A stretch of DNA of 64,000 nt from Kazachstania africana CBS 2517 (GCF_000304475.1 NC_018948.1:248001-312000); one strand, 5' to 3'. Positions 36,601 to 49,200 are shown, counted from the stretch's first letter. Numbers and translations: made by a program. The notes: generated from the sequence alone by a model not told the origin.

Positions 36601-36813
36601 CACGTGCAGATAGAACAACTTGACTGGACTGGACTGCGTGCCAGCCCGAAATCTTAATCTTACACGTGATTCGCTATTAGCCAGTAGGTAAATCTCGTTT
36701 TTTTGGTTGCTGACGCGTGGACATCTTCGAAGCACGTGATTTCTCGCTATCGACGACACAACCTCACCCACCGCATCGCTTAAAATCCAGCAGAAATAAA
36801 TAGTCATCACGTG
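36601..36813. promoter_or_regulatory. Cluster of four CACGTG E-boxes
   Basis: CACGTG at 36601-36606, 36663-36668, 36733-36738 and 36808-36813, spaced 62, 70 and 75 bp. Flanks include TCACGTG on one strand or the other at most sites (Cbf1 or Pho4 type). They lie between divergent CDC3 (318-530 bp upstream) and the HSP70 gene (about 410-620 bp upstream). Confidence 0.65.
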
Positions 36814-36924
36814 CAAGAAGGCCGTCGCCATAACACCCCAACACCACACTAGACCAATATCGCCAGATCATCACTCACAACGAGGGCGCAACATTCATTT
36901 ATTTTTTTTTTTCTTCTCTTTCTT

Positions 36925-37030
36925 TTCTCGAACTTTCTTTTTCTGTCGGTTTCTCGAGACTTCCACGGCCCTCTCCGTCGAACTCTGAGCGAGGGCTCCT
37001 CGAACACTCTTTTTTTCTTCTAGAAGGTTC
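36925..37030 (+). promoter_or_regulatory. Three heat-shock elements
   Basis: TTC-TC-GAA-CT-TTC at 36925-36937 and TTC-TA-GAA-GG-TTC at 37018-37030 are perfect three-unit Hsf1 sites. TTC-TC-GAG-AC-TTC at 36951-36963 has one mismatch. They lie about 190-300 bp upstream of the HSP70 start, as in SSA genes. Confidence 0.8.
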
Positions 37031-37094
37031 TACAATACACGACGACAGATCTACCCTCGAGAAAATTGCAATTTTCCAACAAGTGTCAAGTTAA

Positions 37095-37102
37095 TATAAA
37101 TA
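37095..37102 (+). promoter_or_regulatory. TATA box of the HSP70 gene
   Basis: TATAAATA, 120 bp upstream of the ATG and ~65 bp downstream of the last heat-shock element. Confidence 0.55.
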
Positions 37103-37221
37103 CCTTTTCAAATCCATTCATTATCTCTTGCTTCTTTTATCATTTGCATTTATGTCTTTTCTTAATTGTTACTTTGTAATTACATTCAATCATTCAATCA
37201 AATACAATCAAATAAATAACA

Positions 37222-39138
37222 ATGTCTAAGGCCGTTGGTATTGATTTAGGTACTACCTACTCCTGTGTTGCTCACTTCTCTAATGACAGAGTTGACATTA
37301 TTGCCAATGATCAAGGTAACAGAACTACTCCATCTTTCGTCGCTTTCACCGATACTGAAAGATTAATCGGTGATGCCGCTAAGAATCAAGCTGCTATGAA
37401 CCCAATTAACACCGTCTTCGACGCTAAGCGTTTGATCGGTAGAAACTTCAACGACCCTGAAGTTCAAGGTGATATGAAGCATTTCCCATTCAAGTTGGTC
37501 GATGTCGATGGTAAACCACAAATTGAAGTCGAATTCAAAGGTGAAACTAAAAAATTCACCCCAGAACAAATTTCTTCCATGGTCTTAGGTAAGATGAAGG
37601 AAACCGCCGAATCTTACTTAGGTGCTAAGGTTAACGACGCTGTCGTCACTGTCCCAGCTTACTTCAACGATTCTCAAAGACAAGCTACCAAGGATGCTGG
37701 TACCATTGCTGGTTTAAACGTTCTACGTATCATTAACGAACCTACTGCCGCTGCTATCGCTTACGGTTTAGATAAGAAGGGTCACGAAGAAAACGTTTTG
37801 ATTTTCGATTTAGGTGGTGGTACTTTCGATGTCTCCTTATTATCTATTGAAGATGGTATCTTCGAAGTTAAGGCCACTGCTGGTGACACCCATTTAGGTG
37901 GTGAAGATTTCGATAACAGATTAGTTACTCACTTCATCCAAGAATTCAAGAGAAAGAACAAGAAGGACTTAAGCACCAACCAAAGAGCTTTAAGAAGATT
38001 AAGAACCGCTTGTGAGAGAGCTAAGAGAACTTTATCTTCTTCTGCTCAAACTTCTGTCGAAATCGACTCTTTATTCGAAGGTATCGATTTCTACACTTCC
38101 ATCACTAGAGCTAGATTCGAAGAATTATGTGCCGATTTATTCAGATCCACTATCGACCCAGTCGAAAAAGTCTTAAGAGACGCCAAATTAGACAAATCTC
38201 AAGTTGATGAAATTGTCTTAGTCGGTGGTTCCACTAGAATTCCAAAGGTTCAAAAGTTAGTCACTGACTACTTTAACGGTAAGGAACCAAACAGATCCAT
38301 TAACCCAGATGAAGCCGTCGCTTACGGTGCTGCTGTCCAAGCCGCTATCTTAACTGGTGACGAATCTTCCAAGACTCAAGATTTATTATTATTAGATGTT
38401 GCTCCATTATCTTTAGGTATTGAAACTGCTGGTGGTGTCATGACCAAGTTAATTCCAAGAAACTCTACTATCCCAACCAAGAAGTCTGAAATCTTCTCCA
38501 CATACGCCGACAACCAACCAGGTGTCTTAATTCAAGTCTTTGAAGGTGAAAGAGCTAAGACTAAGGACAATAACTTATTAGGTAAGTTCGAATTATCTGG
38601 TATTCCACCAGCTCCAAGAGGTGTTCCACAAATCGAAGTCACTTTCGATGTCGACTCTAACGGTATCTTAAACGTTTCTGCTGTTGAAAAGGGTACTGGT
38701 AAATCTAACAAGATTACTATCACCAACGACAAGGGTAGATTATCTAAGGAAGATATTGAAAGAATGGTTGCTGAAGCTGAAAAATTCAAGGAAGAAGATG
38801 AAAAGGAAACTGAAAGAATCGCTTCTAAGAATCAATTAGAATCCATTGCTTACTCCTTAAAGAGCTCCATCTCTGAAGCTGGTGACAAATTAGAAGAAGC
38901 TGACAAGGAAGCCGTCACTAAGAAGGCTGACGAAGTCATTGCTTGGTTAGACAGCAACACTACTGCTACCAAGGAAGAATTCGACGACCACTTAAAGGAA
39001 TTACAAGAAATCGCTAACCCAATCATGACCAAATTATACCAAGCCGGTGGTGCTCCAGGTGCCGCTCCAGGTGGTTTCCCAGGTGGTGCTCCACCAGCTC
39101 CAGAAGCTGATGGTCCAACCGTTGAAGAAGTTGACTAA
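37222..39138 (+). CDS. SSA2: Cytosolic HSP70 chaperone, Ssa1/Ssa2 type
   Basis: A 638-residue HSP70 (Ssa1 642, Ssa2 639). The N-terminus [15 protein letters not shown] holds the phosphate-1 loop; [14 protein letters not shown] and [11 protein letters not shown] are the other HSP70 signatures. The linker DLLLLDV separates ATPase and substrate domains (near residue 391). The Gly/Pro-rich tail ends in EEVD, which binds TPR co-chaperones and marks a cytosolic form. Codon use is strongly biased to the preferred yeast set (GGT, AAG, TTA, GCT), unlike the neighbours, indicating very high expression. Heat-shock elements are upstream. I cannot distinguish SSA1 from SSA2 by sequence; the nearby TPO1 and GPI13 favour the SSA2 locus (YLL024C). 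Confidence 0.95.
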   Translation: MSKAVGIDLGTTYSCVAHFSNDRVDIIANDQGNRTTPSFVAFTDTERLIGDAAKNQAAMNPINTVFDAKRLIGRNFNDPEVQGDMKHFPFKLVDVDGKPQIEVEFKGETKKFTPEQISSMVLGKMKETAESYLGAKVNDAVVTVPAYFNDSQRQATKDAGTIAGLNVLRIINEPTAAAIAYGLDKKGHEENVLIFDLGGGTFDVSLLSIEDGIFEVKATAGDTHLGGEDFDNRLVTHFIQEFKRKNKKDLSTNQRALRRLRTACERAKRTLSSSAQTSVEIDSLFEGIDFYTSITRARFEELCADLFRSTIDPVEKVLRDAKLDKSQVDEIVLVGGSTRIPKVQKLVTDYFNGKEPNRSINPDEAVAYGAAVQAAILTGDESSKTQDLLLLDVAPLSLGIETAGGVMTKLIPRNSTIPTKKSEIFSTYADNQPGVLIQVFEGERAKTKDNNLLGKFELSGIPPAPRGVPQIEVTFDVDSNGILNVSAVEKGTGKSNKITITNDKGRLSKEDIERMVAEAEKFKEEDEKETERIASKNQLESIAYSLKSSISEAGDKLEEADKEAVTKKADEVIAWLDSNTTATKEEFDDHLKELQEIANPIMTKLYQAGGAPGAAPGGFPGGAPPAPEADGPTVEEVD

Positions 39139-39409
39139 TTTCCCTAATATTTACACTTTTTTAATGATAAAAAAACATTTATACAATTCATATATATAAT
39201 AGAAATAAATTAAGAAATACATAAAATAAAACCATTTACTGTATCAATTTTCTGGACTATGAATTGCAAGTTTGCTTGAAATAGCTGAATTTTGCGGTTA
39301 CCTTAGAATTATTTATACTTGAAAAATATATATATATATATATTATACCTTGAAAAGTACATACAGAACTAGAAGGCTGATTCTCAAAAACTTTTAACAG
39401 AGGGGACTT

Positions 39410-41965
39410 ATGGATGAATTCCTACCCATTTCATACCTCTTAGGTGTGCATCTAACAATTTCTACTCATTCAGGCCCACAGATAGTGTATTCGTACCCTC
39501 CATCATCGAGTGAATATATCTTATCTTTACAAAATGTTTCCTATAAATTTGCAAAACGAAAAGATCAGGCAAGTAAGAGTACCCGTAAAGTAAAGGAGAA
39601 TGCAAGTGTTATTTCTACAGATTCTGATTCTTCATTTAGTTCGTCATCATCAGGATTAAGCGGAAGTGAAATGTCAACAGATTATGCTGATGAATCTTTC
39701 TCATCCGATGAAGGAAATGATGAGGAAATTACTCATGACATGTCTAACTTGGGGATAAGTACAGATAAATTGTTTAGGCTGTTTACAAATGAGAATGGCA
39801 ACGCAGATGAAAGTGACAATTCAGACGAAATTGACAATTCGGATTTAGAATTAGATATTAAATCGAAATTGTTCTCAGATGAGGATGGTTTTGAATTCAA
39901 TGAGACTTTTTTCGACGAAGAAAATTACAGAGATTATAATAAATTGTTTGGCTTCGATAGCGAATTTGTAGCTGAATTCTGTTGCCCAGATAGGGAACTT
40001 TGTAATTCTAGATTTGAATTTACAGTGGACGATTTATGTTTTCTGGGGTTACCAATTAGGAGAGATGCAAGCGGTTATTGGAGAAAATCAAAACGTAAGA
40101 AGCATACATCGAAGAAATCATCGAGTTTGAGTCATGCTAAGGTAACACGTTCCTCTTCTAACCGCTCTGAAAGTTCCAAGAGAACACAGAGCAGTAATAC
40201 AGCTAAAGCCTACCCAAATAGTAATAGTGATGTAGAACAAGAGAATAATGAAGAGTCATTGGATAAGGATGATCTTGAAAGAAATATGAATATGTTCCAT
40301 ATTTGTTTTGTTTTGAACCCGCCATTGACGGAATATAATAAGAGAGCCGACGACCTTTATCAGTATATTGTTGCTAGATTGTCGATATTGCTGAGGTATT
40401 TCCAAGCAAAAAATAATTACGTTTCAAAAGAATGTAGTATTATTTTGAAAGAAAGAGAAAATGTCGTGAAATATTCTAAATCTTATGAGTCTGCGTTAAC
40501 ACCAGCAGCTAAGGCCAAATGCGTGTATGAGAGAATCCTATCAAAATCATCACTGGCAAGAATGCTGACCAAATGTGTCGACAAATTGCACAAGAACGAA
40601 ATTGCATCAATAAAAGTGGGAGACGATAAGATTATTTCATTACAAATTCCCGTCAAGAATGAATTTGAACATTTACCAAATTTTAAACAAAACGCTATCT
40701 TACCAAATTCATACTTAACTTCAATATTAAACAAAAAATTTTTGGAGAAAGCTTCTTTTTCTTCTGCGCCACATAGTAGTAGTAGGAAATTACACTCATC
40801 GATAACTTTGGGTAACTCTTTGATATTACACGATGGAGATGACGATTATGACAATGAAGATGATGATATTCTAAACTATGCATTATTACTATTAGATGAT
40901 GTGAACAATATTTTGAGGACTTTAGAAACTACAACGATGAACAGCACAGAATCTAACGATATCAATATGATAATCCTTCGGCATTTGATCAAACATATAC
41001 AACCAACGGTTCCATTGAATTCATATCATTATATTATCACCGATGCGTTAGACCTTGAACCTAGTACGGTGACGTACGATATTTTAAGATCGTGTGCGCT
41101 TCATTTAATATATTGGAGACATGCCAGAGTAATAATACCGATGAGTTCTAAGTTTACATATGTGGTATCACCTATAATATCATTAGAAAAAATGTATAAT
41201 GTGGATAAAGTTCAATTTAAGAAAAGATTTCCCTCGTTACCGACATTAAGTTATTTTTTAAGTAAATTATCTGGTGGTAAGAGTTCAATAAATACCAGTA
41301 AAGATGGCGATGATATTAAGTGGCCATATTCATTCAACAATATAATTCCCAGTAGAGAACATAAAGGAATATATTTGGATGTATTGAGTTGGTTAATAAG
41401 GAGAGGGTACGTCACTCAATTATTGACATTTGTTTATATTAGGATTGATAAAAGAATAAAGATTGCAGTTGATGAAGATCTTGAAAGAGAAGGGTACAGA
41501 AGGGGCAAGATGCAAAAATTACAAATGAGAAAAATCAATAAGAGTAATAGAAGTACTAAAATTGGTGATAATCAAATTGCACAAAAAGTTGATCATAGAA
41601 CGAATATTGAAAATGACAATTTAGCTGCCGCTACTGATAAGAGTAATTTGGAAATAAATAAGAATGACCCTATCACCGGTAGTACTGAAGATATTCATTT
41701 TGAATTTGATGATCCTGAAATGAGGCAAGATTATACCATTATCTTGGAGCCCGAACGTGCTACTGCGATAGAGAAAAGATGGATTCATAAATGTGTGAGT
41801 GAACAACCACCAGACATTAAGAACACCTTCAATAAATTATTGAAATACTTTAATGGTAGAGCTCCAATGGAACTCGCCACGTTACAGGAAGGGATTTCAA
41901 GACATGAATTAAAAAGGTTGTTTGCCTCGTTAGATAAACATTTAGTAGAATTACATCATTGGTAA
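39410..41965 (+). CDS. NPR3: SEACIT subunit Npr3
   Basis: An 851-residue Npr3 family protein (S. cerevisiae ~1146, so shorter in the variable acidic insertions). The N-terminus LLGVHLTISTHSGPQIVYSY is the start of the longin-like domain. Ser/Asp/Glu-rich inserts follow (residues ~60-180). The C-terminal conserved region includes ILRSCALHLIYWRHARVIIP, VLSWLIRRGYVTQLLTFVYI and a winged-helix-like end. With Npr2 and Iml1 it forms SEACIT, which stimulates GTP hydrolysis by Gtr1 at the vacuole and so restrains TORC1 during nitrogen limitation. Gtr2, the partner of Gtr1, is encoded at 11.9-12.9 kb. S. cerevisiae NPR3 is YHL023C, near SNF6 and RIM101, which follow here. Confidence 0.9.
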   Translation: MDEFLPISYLLGVHLTISTHSGPQIVYSYPPSSSEYILSLQNVSYKFAKRKDQASKSTRKVKENASVISTDSDSSFSSSSSGLSGSEMSTDYADESFSSDEGNDEEITHDMSNLGISTDKLFRLFTNENGNADESDNSDEIDNSDLELDIKSKLFSDEDGFEFNETFFDEENYRDYNKLFGFDSEFVAEFCCPDRELCNSRFEFTVDDLCFLGLPIRRDASGYWRKSKRKKHTSKKSSSLSHAKVTRSSSNRSESSKRTQSSNTAKAYPNSNSDVEQENNEESLDKDDLERNMNMFHICFVLNPPLTEYNKRADDLYQYIVARLSILLRYFQAKNNYVSKECSIILKERENVVKYSKSYESALTPAAKAKCVYERILSKSSLARMLTKCVDKLHKNEIASIKVGDDKIISLQIPVKNEFEHLPNFKQNAILPNSYLTSILNKKFLEKASFSSAPHSSSRKLHSSITLGNSLILHDGDDDYDNEDDDILNYALLLLDDVNNILRTLETTTMNSTESNDINMIILRHLIKHIQPTVPLNSYHYIITDALDLEPSTVTYDILRSCALHLIYWRHARVIIPMSSKFTYVVSPIISLEKMYNVDKVQFKKRFPSLPTLSYFLSKLSGGKSSINTSKDGDDIKWPYSFNNIIPSREHKGIYLDVLSWLIRRGYVTQLLTFVYIRIDKRIKIAVDEDLEREGYRRGKMQKLQMRKINKSNRSTKIGDNQIAQKVDHRTNIENDNLAAATDKSNLEINKNDPITGSTEDIHFEFDDPEMRQDYTIILEPERATAIEKRWIHKCVSEQPPDIKNTFNKLLKYFNGRAPMELATLQEGISRHELKRLFASLDKHLVELHHW

Positions 41966-43909
41966 ATAGATTGAACCCTTAAATAATTGAAGACAAGTGA
42001 TTGAAGTATGGAAAAATATTTTTTTTCTAATACAAAAAAATATAAAAATATAAAAATTTGGCATACAATATCAATTCCTAAGAATTCACGAGATTCTAAT
42101 GAGAAGAGACTTATCCTACGCCTGCTGTTGTTTCTGAATACGATTTTTGTTTGTAAAAGACAACCGGCTGGTCAGATAGCAAGTATCGCTATCTGTCAAT
42201 CACAATTGATGTGACATTTTTGGAGCTTTTCCAAACTACAAAAAAAAAAAAAAACCTTAAAAACGAAAAAAGGTTCGCGACAACTCAATTAAAGAAAGTC
42301 GAGTAAAAAGAAGCAGAATGGCACTATTGACTTCCATATCGAAAAAGACGCAGAAAAACGCATTATAGAAACCTACAATGCAGAGAAAAAAGAAGCAGAA
42401 TTAATTGGAAGTGTAATCGATATGGAAAAATCAAATAGTAAGTAGAAAAGAATACAGGAATATCCACCACTGAAGGTAACAAACCTATGGAATTTCTTTT
42501 GAGTTGCCACCAATTGATGCACAAAATCATCACAATAAATAATGCATGGTTTTATTTATAAACATAAAAAAGGAAGAGAGAAGTACATTTTACATATCAT
42601 CTCGATGAGAAATTGTCGCCCTTTTATATATCATTTTTTTTGTGCCCTCTTACATGCAACAAAACCTTTCCCCTCCCACAAATATGGTGTTTGAATGGAG
42701 GGACACCAATGGAGACAATAGGAGAAAAAGAAATAAGAGAATGCAATATGAATCAATTTTTGATTCCACAGAAAATGCCTCCCTAGGCTCGCACAGACGG
42801 ATATAGTGATAAATTCGTGGAATGCTGCAAACACGAAACGAAATTGCGCACTTCATGCCGCTTCACTACGCATTCTTGCACCACCGCTACTTCTTTGACA
42901 GATCTGTCTTCACTCGGTGAGATGGCTGGCATGAGGGAAAAAGTGGAATTTTAAAGTTTCTCGCAGCGAATTGTCTGGAGGGAACGAATAGAAAAGAAAA
43001 AAGTGGTTCGTTACCCTGTGGGTTACTCCTACAAAAGTATTTTTACTTCTATGAATGTCCATCAGTACGCTAAAATTGCGCCTTGAAGTTTTTTCCTCTC
43101 TGTTTCTTCTCCTCGCCTCCCCTCTATCAAGGCAATTTTAAGTACACGAATATTTTCTGGGCAGGGGAAGAAATGCACGCAGGCAGCGAATTGTGGCTAT
43201 TAGAAACCAAGAACTAAGACGTCAAGTTGGAAGGCAATTATATCCCGCACTGTGGGAGGAAGCACTTTGAAAAGAGGTGGAACAGAAAAAATGACTAGAG
43301 GAATTGGGAAGCAAAGGCACATAAAACGTATTGAGTCAAGCTACATTCTCTTCGTTTCATTTTTTTTGTGTTTCTTGTTTCTTTTTCTCGTTCGCTTGCC
43401 TGTAACTCTAAAAAATTTTTCCTACCAGAGAAAATGGCGCTTCGTAGGGATACGTCAATTTCTCCCGAAGGAAGTATTCACGTACATCGGTACATGTGCA
43501 ATGCTTGCCTGTAGTTCTTGCTACTATTCTTTTTCACTGATAGCACATTGTCAGTTTATTTTTGGTTTCTGCTGATAAGAATCAACCACAAAAGGACAAC
43601 AAACGCATCAAAATTTTACACCTACCAATTGAAGAAAATGCTCATCCCTTATTGTGTTAACGCCACAATGTTATTTTTTTTGTTTCGAAAATTTCGATTT
43701 AAATTACCCAAATGGATATGGTGCACATCTTTTTGGGACATTTTATCACCTTAAATTTCAACAAAATGATTGTACCTTTTGTCACTGCATTTTTCTCTTT
43801 TTTTTTTTAGAATTGCCTCTACAGTCCAGGAATAGTAAAAAAAGATAAAGTGATGTGTTTTATACATGCTAACTAATAGAATCTAATTTCTTTTAAAAAT
43901 GTAATCTTG
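41966..43909. other. 1.9-kb region between convergent NPR3 and TPO1, no gene seen
   Basis: The 3' ends of two convergent genes are separated by an unusually long stretch. It holds a CAGATAGC/GCTATCTG inverted repeat at 42173-42195 and an A15 run at 42240-42254. It also has a GC-richer part at ~42860-43250. Frames are short, mostly begin at TTG or GTG, and have no family character. It may be where ancestral neighbours such as HSP104 or ISA1 were lost (inference from YLL026W-YLL027W). Confidence 0.5.
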
Positions 43910-45679
43910 TTATCCAGAATAGGCATATTTAGACTTCTTTCTAATCTTCTCCCCATATCGCAATAACAGTAAAGGTACTGGTATCATAGAGGCTGCAAAT
44001 AATCCCAGTAATAGCCCGGCCCATCCGGTACCCATGTTACGAAACATGTATCCCGCAAACAAAGGGAATGCAGCACCGAATGCAGACCTCATGAATGTGT
44101 TCGCAGCAACCGCAGAAGCTGGAATATACAAATATGATTCAATGATGTAATTTAAACATGGTAAAAATATCCCCATTAAGCCAAATCCAATAAAGGATCC
44201 AGCTATCGTGGGGCATGACCAGTGGATTCTATTTGGATAATTTCCAGTCCAACAGAACCACAATATCCCAATTGGGAATACTATTCCACCAACTATCATT
44301 GGTATTAATCTAGCTTCAGGCACCAAACCACCTTTTTTCCTATATCTTCTTAGATAATCGTCATCCATGTACCAAATAAAGGCACCACACACCAACATTC
44401 CAATAATCAATGCGATATAGGGCAATTCTCCATTCGTTATAAAACCGTAGCCTTCAACAAATACGATGGGATATGCCTCCAATAGTAGATATAATAATCC
44501 ATAGACAAAGGAATTGTAAATTGTAACAATCAGTAAAATTGGTTCGGTAAATAACATGTAAATGGGCCTCGTCATTGTCTTTTCACAAATATCCTTAATT
44601 GACAATTCAACACTTTCCTGTGCAGCATGGATCCCCCAATTATTTGTTTGTCTTCTTAATTGTTTGGCCTTATACGCTAAGATCGTTGGATGGTGACTTT
44701 CCTGATAGAAGAACGTTACTAAAACGAACACTACCGCGGAGAGGCATCCAACTACATACTCTAACCATCTCCATGTGGTGTGCTGGACTATATAGGATCC
44801 TATTACAGGGCCAAGAATAGGACCCACAAATACACCAAGAGAGAATAGACATATTGCTTTACCTCTAACGTTGGTATCAAAAATGTCTGCAAATGCGGCT
44901 GGAACTACAGCTAAAGGTGCTGCTCCAATGAACCCAGCGAAAAATCTGCATATCAGTAATGTTTGAAGATCTTTTGCAGTTGCTACAGCAAAATTAAATA
45001 TTGTAAATCCAAATGCTGAAACTACCAAAACACCTTTTCTCCCATACACTTCAGACAAAGGCGCAAAAATCACTGGCGAGGCAGCAAATCCTAAGACATA
45101 CAATGTGATTCCGAGGATAGCAACTACTTGAATTATATGGAATTCTGCACATATTTGAAGCACACCAGACGCGTAGATGGCAGAACCTAGTGTAATACAG
45201 ATACAGTTTAGACATAAGATGAAACATGGTATGATTTTCCTAGCTAACGACCAATTAAATGGGTGAAGTGGGTCATCTGGGCCATTAAAAGTTACTTCAT
45301 ACTGTTCCTTATTAGGTAATAATGGGGGATAAGGCCGGTTGTCGCCCATCGGAGGCAAGCCTTCGTAGCTAGGCGGTTCCTCCTCCTCCTCCTCTTTCAC
45401 ATCTCTTGGATACTGCTGGCAGGTCAATATTCTTGATAATCTTCTTGATACTTGAACGTTAGATTCAGATTGCGACCCAAATTTTGATATCTGTTCTGCC
45501 CCATATTCGCCAATACGATGATCTATTTCGGTGGGACTGGACCCTGGACTGTAAATATGAGAGCGTCCTCTATATTCTTCTGGCTCCGACGTAAACGTGC
45601 TGTCAGTACTTGAAGTGGAATAAATTGGAGGGTTATCTGAAGTATTTCTTTGTTCACTGTTCGGAAGTGTAGCTGACAT
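43910..45679 (-). CDS. TPO1: Polyamine transporter of the DHA1 major facilitator family, Tpo1
   Basis: I choose the ATG at 45679 (589 residues; S. cerevisiae Tpo1 586); the open frame upstream begins at TTG. The cytosolic N-terminus is Ser/Glu-rich, then a conserved block [11 protein letters not shown] and [15 protein letters not shown] just before the first of 12 membrane helices. DHA1 motifs are visible: [10 protein letters not shown] after TM2, [13 protein letters not shown] (motif C, antiporters) and ESHHPTI in the central loop. The C-terminus [12 protein letters not shown] matches Tpo1. The protein exports spermidine, spermine and drugs by proton antiport at the plasma membrane. The next gene, GPI13, is divergent, and both belong to the S. 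cerevisiae YLL028W-YLL031C neighbourhood. Confidence 0.9.
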   Translation of the reverse strand: MSATLPNSEQRNTSDNPPIYSTSSTDSTFTSEPEEYRGRSHIYSPGSSPTEIDHRIGEYGAEQISKFGSQSESNVQVSRRLSRILTCQQYPRDVKEEEEEEPPSYEGLPPMGDNRPYPPLLPNKEQYEVTFNGPDDPLHPFNWSLARKIIPCFILCLNCICITLGSAIYASGVLQICAEFHIIQVVAILGITLYVLGFAASPVIFAPLSEVYGRKGVLVVSAFGFTIFNFAVATAKDLQTLLICRFFAGFIGAAPLAVVPAAFADIFDTNVRGKAICLFSLGVFVGPILGPVIGSYIVQHTTWRWLEYVVGCLSAVVFVLVTFFYQESHHPTILAYKAKQLRRQTNNWGIHAAQESVELSIKDICEKTMTRPIYMLFTEPILLIVTIYNSFVYGLLYLLLEAYPIVFVEGYGFITNGELPYIALIIGMLVCGAFIWYMDDDYLRRYRKKGGLVPEARLIPMIVGGIVFPIGILWFCWTGNYPNRIHWSCPTIAGSFIGFGLMGIFLPCLNYIIESYLYIPASAVAANTFMRSAFGAAFPLFAGYMFRNMGTGWAGLLLGLFAASMIPVPLLLLRYGEKIRKKSKYAYSG

Positions 45680-46240
45680 TTTAGCACTCACTCGTCCCCT
45701 TTGCTCAAAATGACAAACTTGGTGAACTGGAAGTGATGAGAGCAACTATCATAAATATTATATAACCATATTAAATAGATTACTATGTGTATCGCAAATG
45801 TTGACACTAACAATTTTCACTGTTTAATGAAATAGATGACGACGGGACCCTTTAATCCTGACATCAATTCTTATTCCTGAGAAAAACCAGAACGTTACGT
45901 CTTGTGACAAAATCCTGCAGTCCATCACTTTTCATATTCCCGTTCCGTTCGTAGAGGACCCCTTCTTGTCCGTAATTAGCCCACAACTATCCGATCCCAA
46001 TTCCGTGTTCGCTAACACCTGCAGTAAATTACATTCCTAGAAACGGCAATTGTCAGCGAGACACGCGCGAACTTTTTCGAGGAATAGCATTTTCGTTTTA
46101 CTTCCACTCACTGTATCGCTGACGTTGTGTATGGTACAGGTGTATCTCATCTTATACAGGTAGAGAAACAAAAAAGCGTTCCATCTATTGTTACGGAAAT
46201 TGCCCTTGGCTGCCATACAAATCATAGTTGCAATACTTCA
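45680..46240. other. TPO1-GPI13 divergent promoter
   Basis: Contains a stress element CCCCT (45959-45963). No gene is seen. Confidence 0.5.
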
Positions 46241-49200
46241 ATGGATGAAAGAGAGATCAAACGATCTTTACTCAGTGTTTCAGCTGATGCCAAGAAAATT
46301 TATAGATTAAGAATACAAAAGTTTAAAAAATCTCATCTTTTGTACGTAATACTATTTGGATCCATTGCACTTCTACAATTCATAGCCATCGCATTTTTCA
46401 CAAAGGGGTTTCTTTTATCTAGGCAGGTTCTTGACAATATTACTCCGCTCGATTCAAATGTCATTGATGCAAAATTCGATAAAGCAGTGATCCTCATAGT
46501 CGATGCTCTGAGGTTTGATTTTGTTATTCCGGTTGATTCCACAGAACACTTGAACAACAACTATCACAATAATATAGACATTCTCTACGATACTTTCAAA
46601 AATGGCAATTCACATGGCTCATCCATTCTATTGAAGTTTCTAGCAGATCCTCCAACAACAACCTTACAAAGGTTGAAAGGTCTCACTACAGGTTCATTAC
46701 CAACATTTATAGATGCAGGTTCAAACTTCAATGGTAATGTAATTTTTGAGGATAATTTGATCAGACAACTGTCTGAAAATTTGAACAGAGAAATCCTATT
46801 TGTTGGGGACGACACATGGGATGCTCTATTCCATCCATTTTTATCAAACAATAGTCTTCCCTATGAGTCGTTGAATGTATGGGACCTAGATACTGTGGAT
46901 AATGGAGTCATTGACTTTTTCGATGAGAATTTAAAGAAAAATGACGATTGGGATGTTTTAATAGGACATATGCTTGGGGTAGATCACGTAGGTCATAAAT
47001 ATGGTCCAAACCACTTCACTATGAGGGAAAAACAACTCCAAGTTAATACATTTATAAAAAAAATAATTGACTCTATCGATAACAACACCCTTCTAGTTGT
47101 CATGGGGGATCATGGTATGGACCACACAGGAAACCACGGAGGAGATTCTATAGATGAATTAGAGAGTACTTTGTTCCTTTATACCAAGAAAAAGAATATA
47201 TTCAGGAAGCATGATGATTTTACACCATACAATATCACGGACCTTGGAAAAAATTACAGAGCCGTTAACCAGATTGATTTAGTTTCCACTTTATCATACT
47301 TACTAGGCATTCCTATTCCATTCAATAATTTGGGATGGCCTATTGAGGAGATTTTCCATTCGAAGAATGATAAGATAAAGATGACAAAAAGAGTCTTAGA
47401 TCAGTTGAGAACATACCAAGAAATCATGGGTATTTCATTTCAAGATCCAGAATCTAATGAAAATGGGAGAAGTATGAATGAATCATTTTTCAATGACATT
47501 ATAGCGACTGGAAGTTATGAACTGGGTCAAAAATATCAATCGATTCTTCTAGAGAAATGCAAAGACCTTTGGGCTAGATTTGATTATTATTCTATTGCTA
47601 CTGGTCTCATATTATTGACTATTTCTGTAACTATCCTGATTTTAATAACAAAATTAATTCCTTCGATAATTGTTAATCAGATGGTTGCTGAATTTTCACC
47701 ATGGATAGTTATTATGTGCATAATTTCGAATGTGGGCTTTTACGGGATTTATTATGTTTTCAAACAGCCAATCTTTATAGATAGTGCACTATGGTGCTGT
47801 CTATTAGCAACATCTGTTGGTATTACAGTGGGTATATTTATTCCAATTTTGGATCGCTATAGTTTAACTTGGGTATTTTTGAGATTTTTCCAGGATACCT
47901 TTTCTGACTACTGGTCTGGCATTGGTGTGGCAATAGTACTCATTCATGCATTGCTATTTACATCAAATTCCTTCACTATCTGGGAAGATAAAATAGTGTC
48001 ATTTTTATTAATTACCTTTGGAATTTTAACTTTATATGAATTTGTCTTTCTACCCAAGAGGCAATCCACAACAGCACTATTAACTGCTACAATGAGTGAA
48101 AAGGAGGGCACGACATCCGGTGTAAGTACATCAGTAGCAAACTCTAACGCTTTACCTTTATCGAGGTTTGCAAGATTAATGGGAGGATACCATTCAATAA
48201 TCTTAATCTTATCTACAAGACTTTCTTCGTTAATTACAATATGCAGAGAGGAACAGAGCGATTATTGCAAGCCGACATTCAATTTGGCTAATAATTATTC
48301 ATGGTGGAGCATGACACTAGTTTTTCTCATTGTTTTCTTGATGCCCTCATGCATCAAGGGTTACTACAATCTAACATCTTCATACCAAGCAGCAGCACCA
48401 ATTTGGATCGACCTTTTTTTAAAAGGAGTTCTATTCACCAACTTTATATATTGGGGTCTAACTGCCTTAGAAAATACTTCGGTGCTTATAGATTATGATA
48501 TGACCATTTTAAAGTTGTTAATCTCGAGAATAATTGCCGGGTTCAGTTTGATTGCTACGAATGTTGGCTGGCTCATGGGTCCATTGTGCATCAAGTTAAA
48601 TGTTCATAATACTGACGTTAAGTCGCACCAGGCAACAATCCTAGGCTATACGAACATATATGGCTCAGAGTTTTTCCTACTAGTGATAAATACTGTGATG
48701 AGCATAGTCTTATTTAATAAACCACTAGCACAAATTTCACTCTTCTTAATGTGCAACCAATTGTTGTCAATATTAGAAATTATTGATCTGTTGAAATTGA
48801 AAGAAAATATCATTGGGCCTATCATATTGGGGCTGCTGTCATATCAACAATTTTTCAGTACAGGACATCAAGCAACAATACCTTCTGTTCAATGGGATAT
48901 GGGATTTATATTATCTGAGAAAATTGTTTTCCCAACAACGCATATTTCCATAATTTTAAATACATTTGGGCCTCATATATTAGTCGCATTGTCAGTTGCA
49001 TTGATTACACTATGGAAACAGCCACCGGATGTATTGAAACCACAAACGTTACTGGGTAGGATCGTTTCCAACTGTGGGATCCTTTTGATTTATAACACTA
49101 TCCTATGCTTAAGCTCATTTATTTGGGTTACACACTTCCGTAGACATTTAATGGTTTGGAAGATATTTTGCCCAAGATTTATTTTTGCATCTTTGTGCTT

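Larger units (their letters stand above)
36284..37221. other. CDC3-HSP70 divergent promoter region
   Basis: A 938-bp region rich in regulatory motifs: four CACGTG hexamers, an ACGCGT (36713-36718), three heat-shock elements and a TATA box, all listed separately. A minus-strand frame at 36466-36849 begins at GTG and spans the motif cluster; it is rejected. Confidence 0.6.

Noticed and set aside
36466..36849. 127-residue minus-strand frame in the CDC3-HSP70 promoter
   Set aside because: Starts at GTG and lies over a regulatory cluster; no domain and no homologue in that position.
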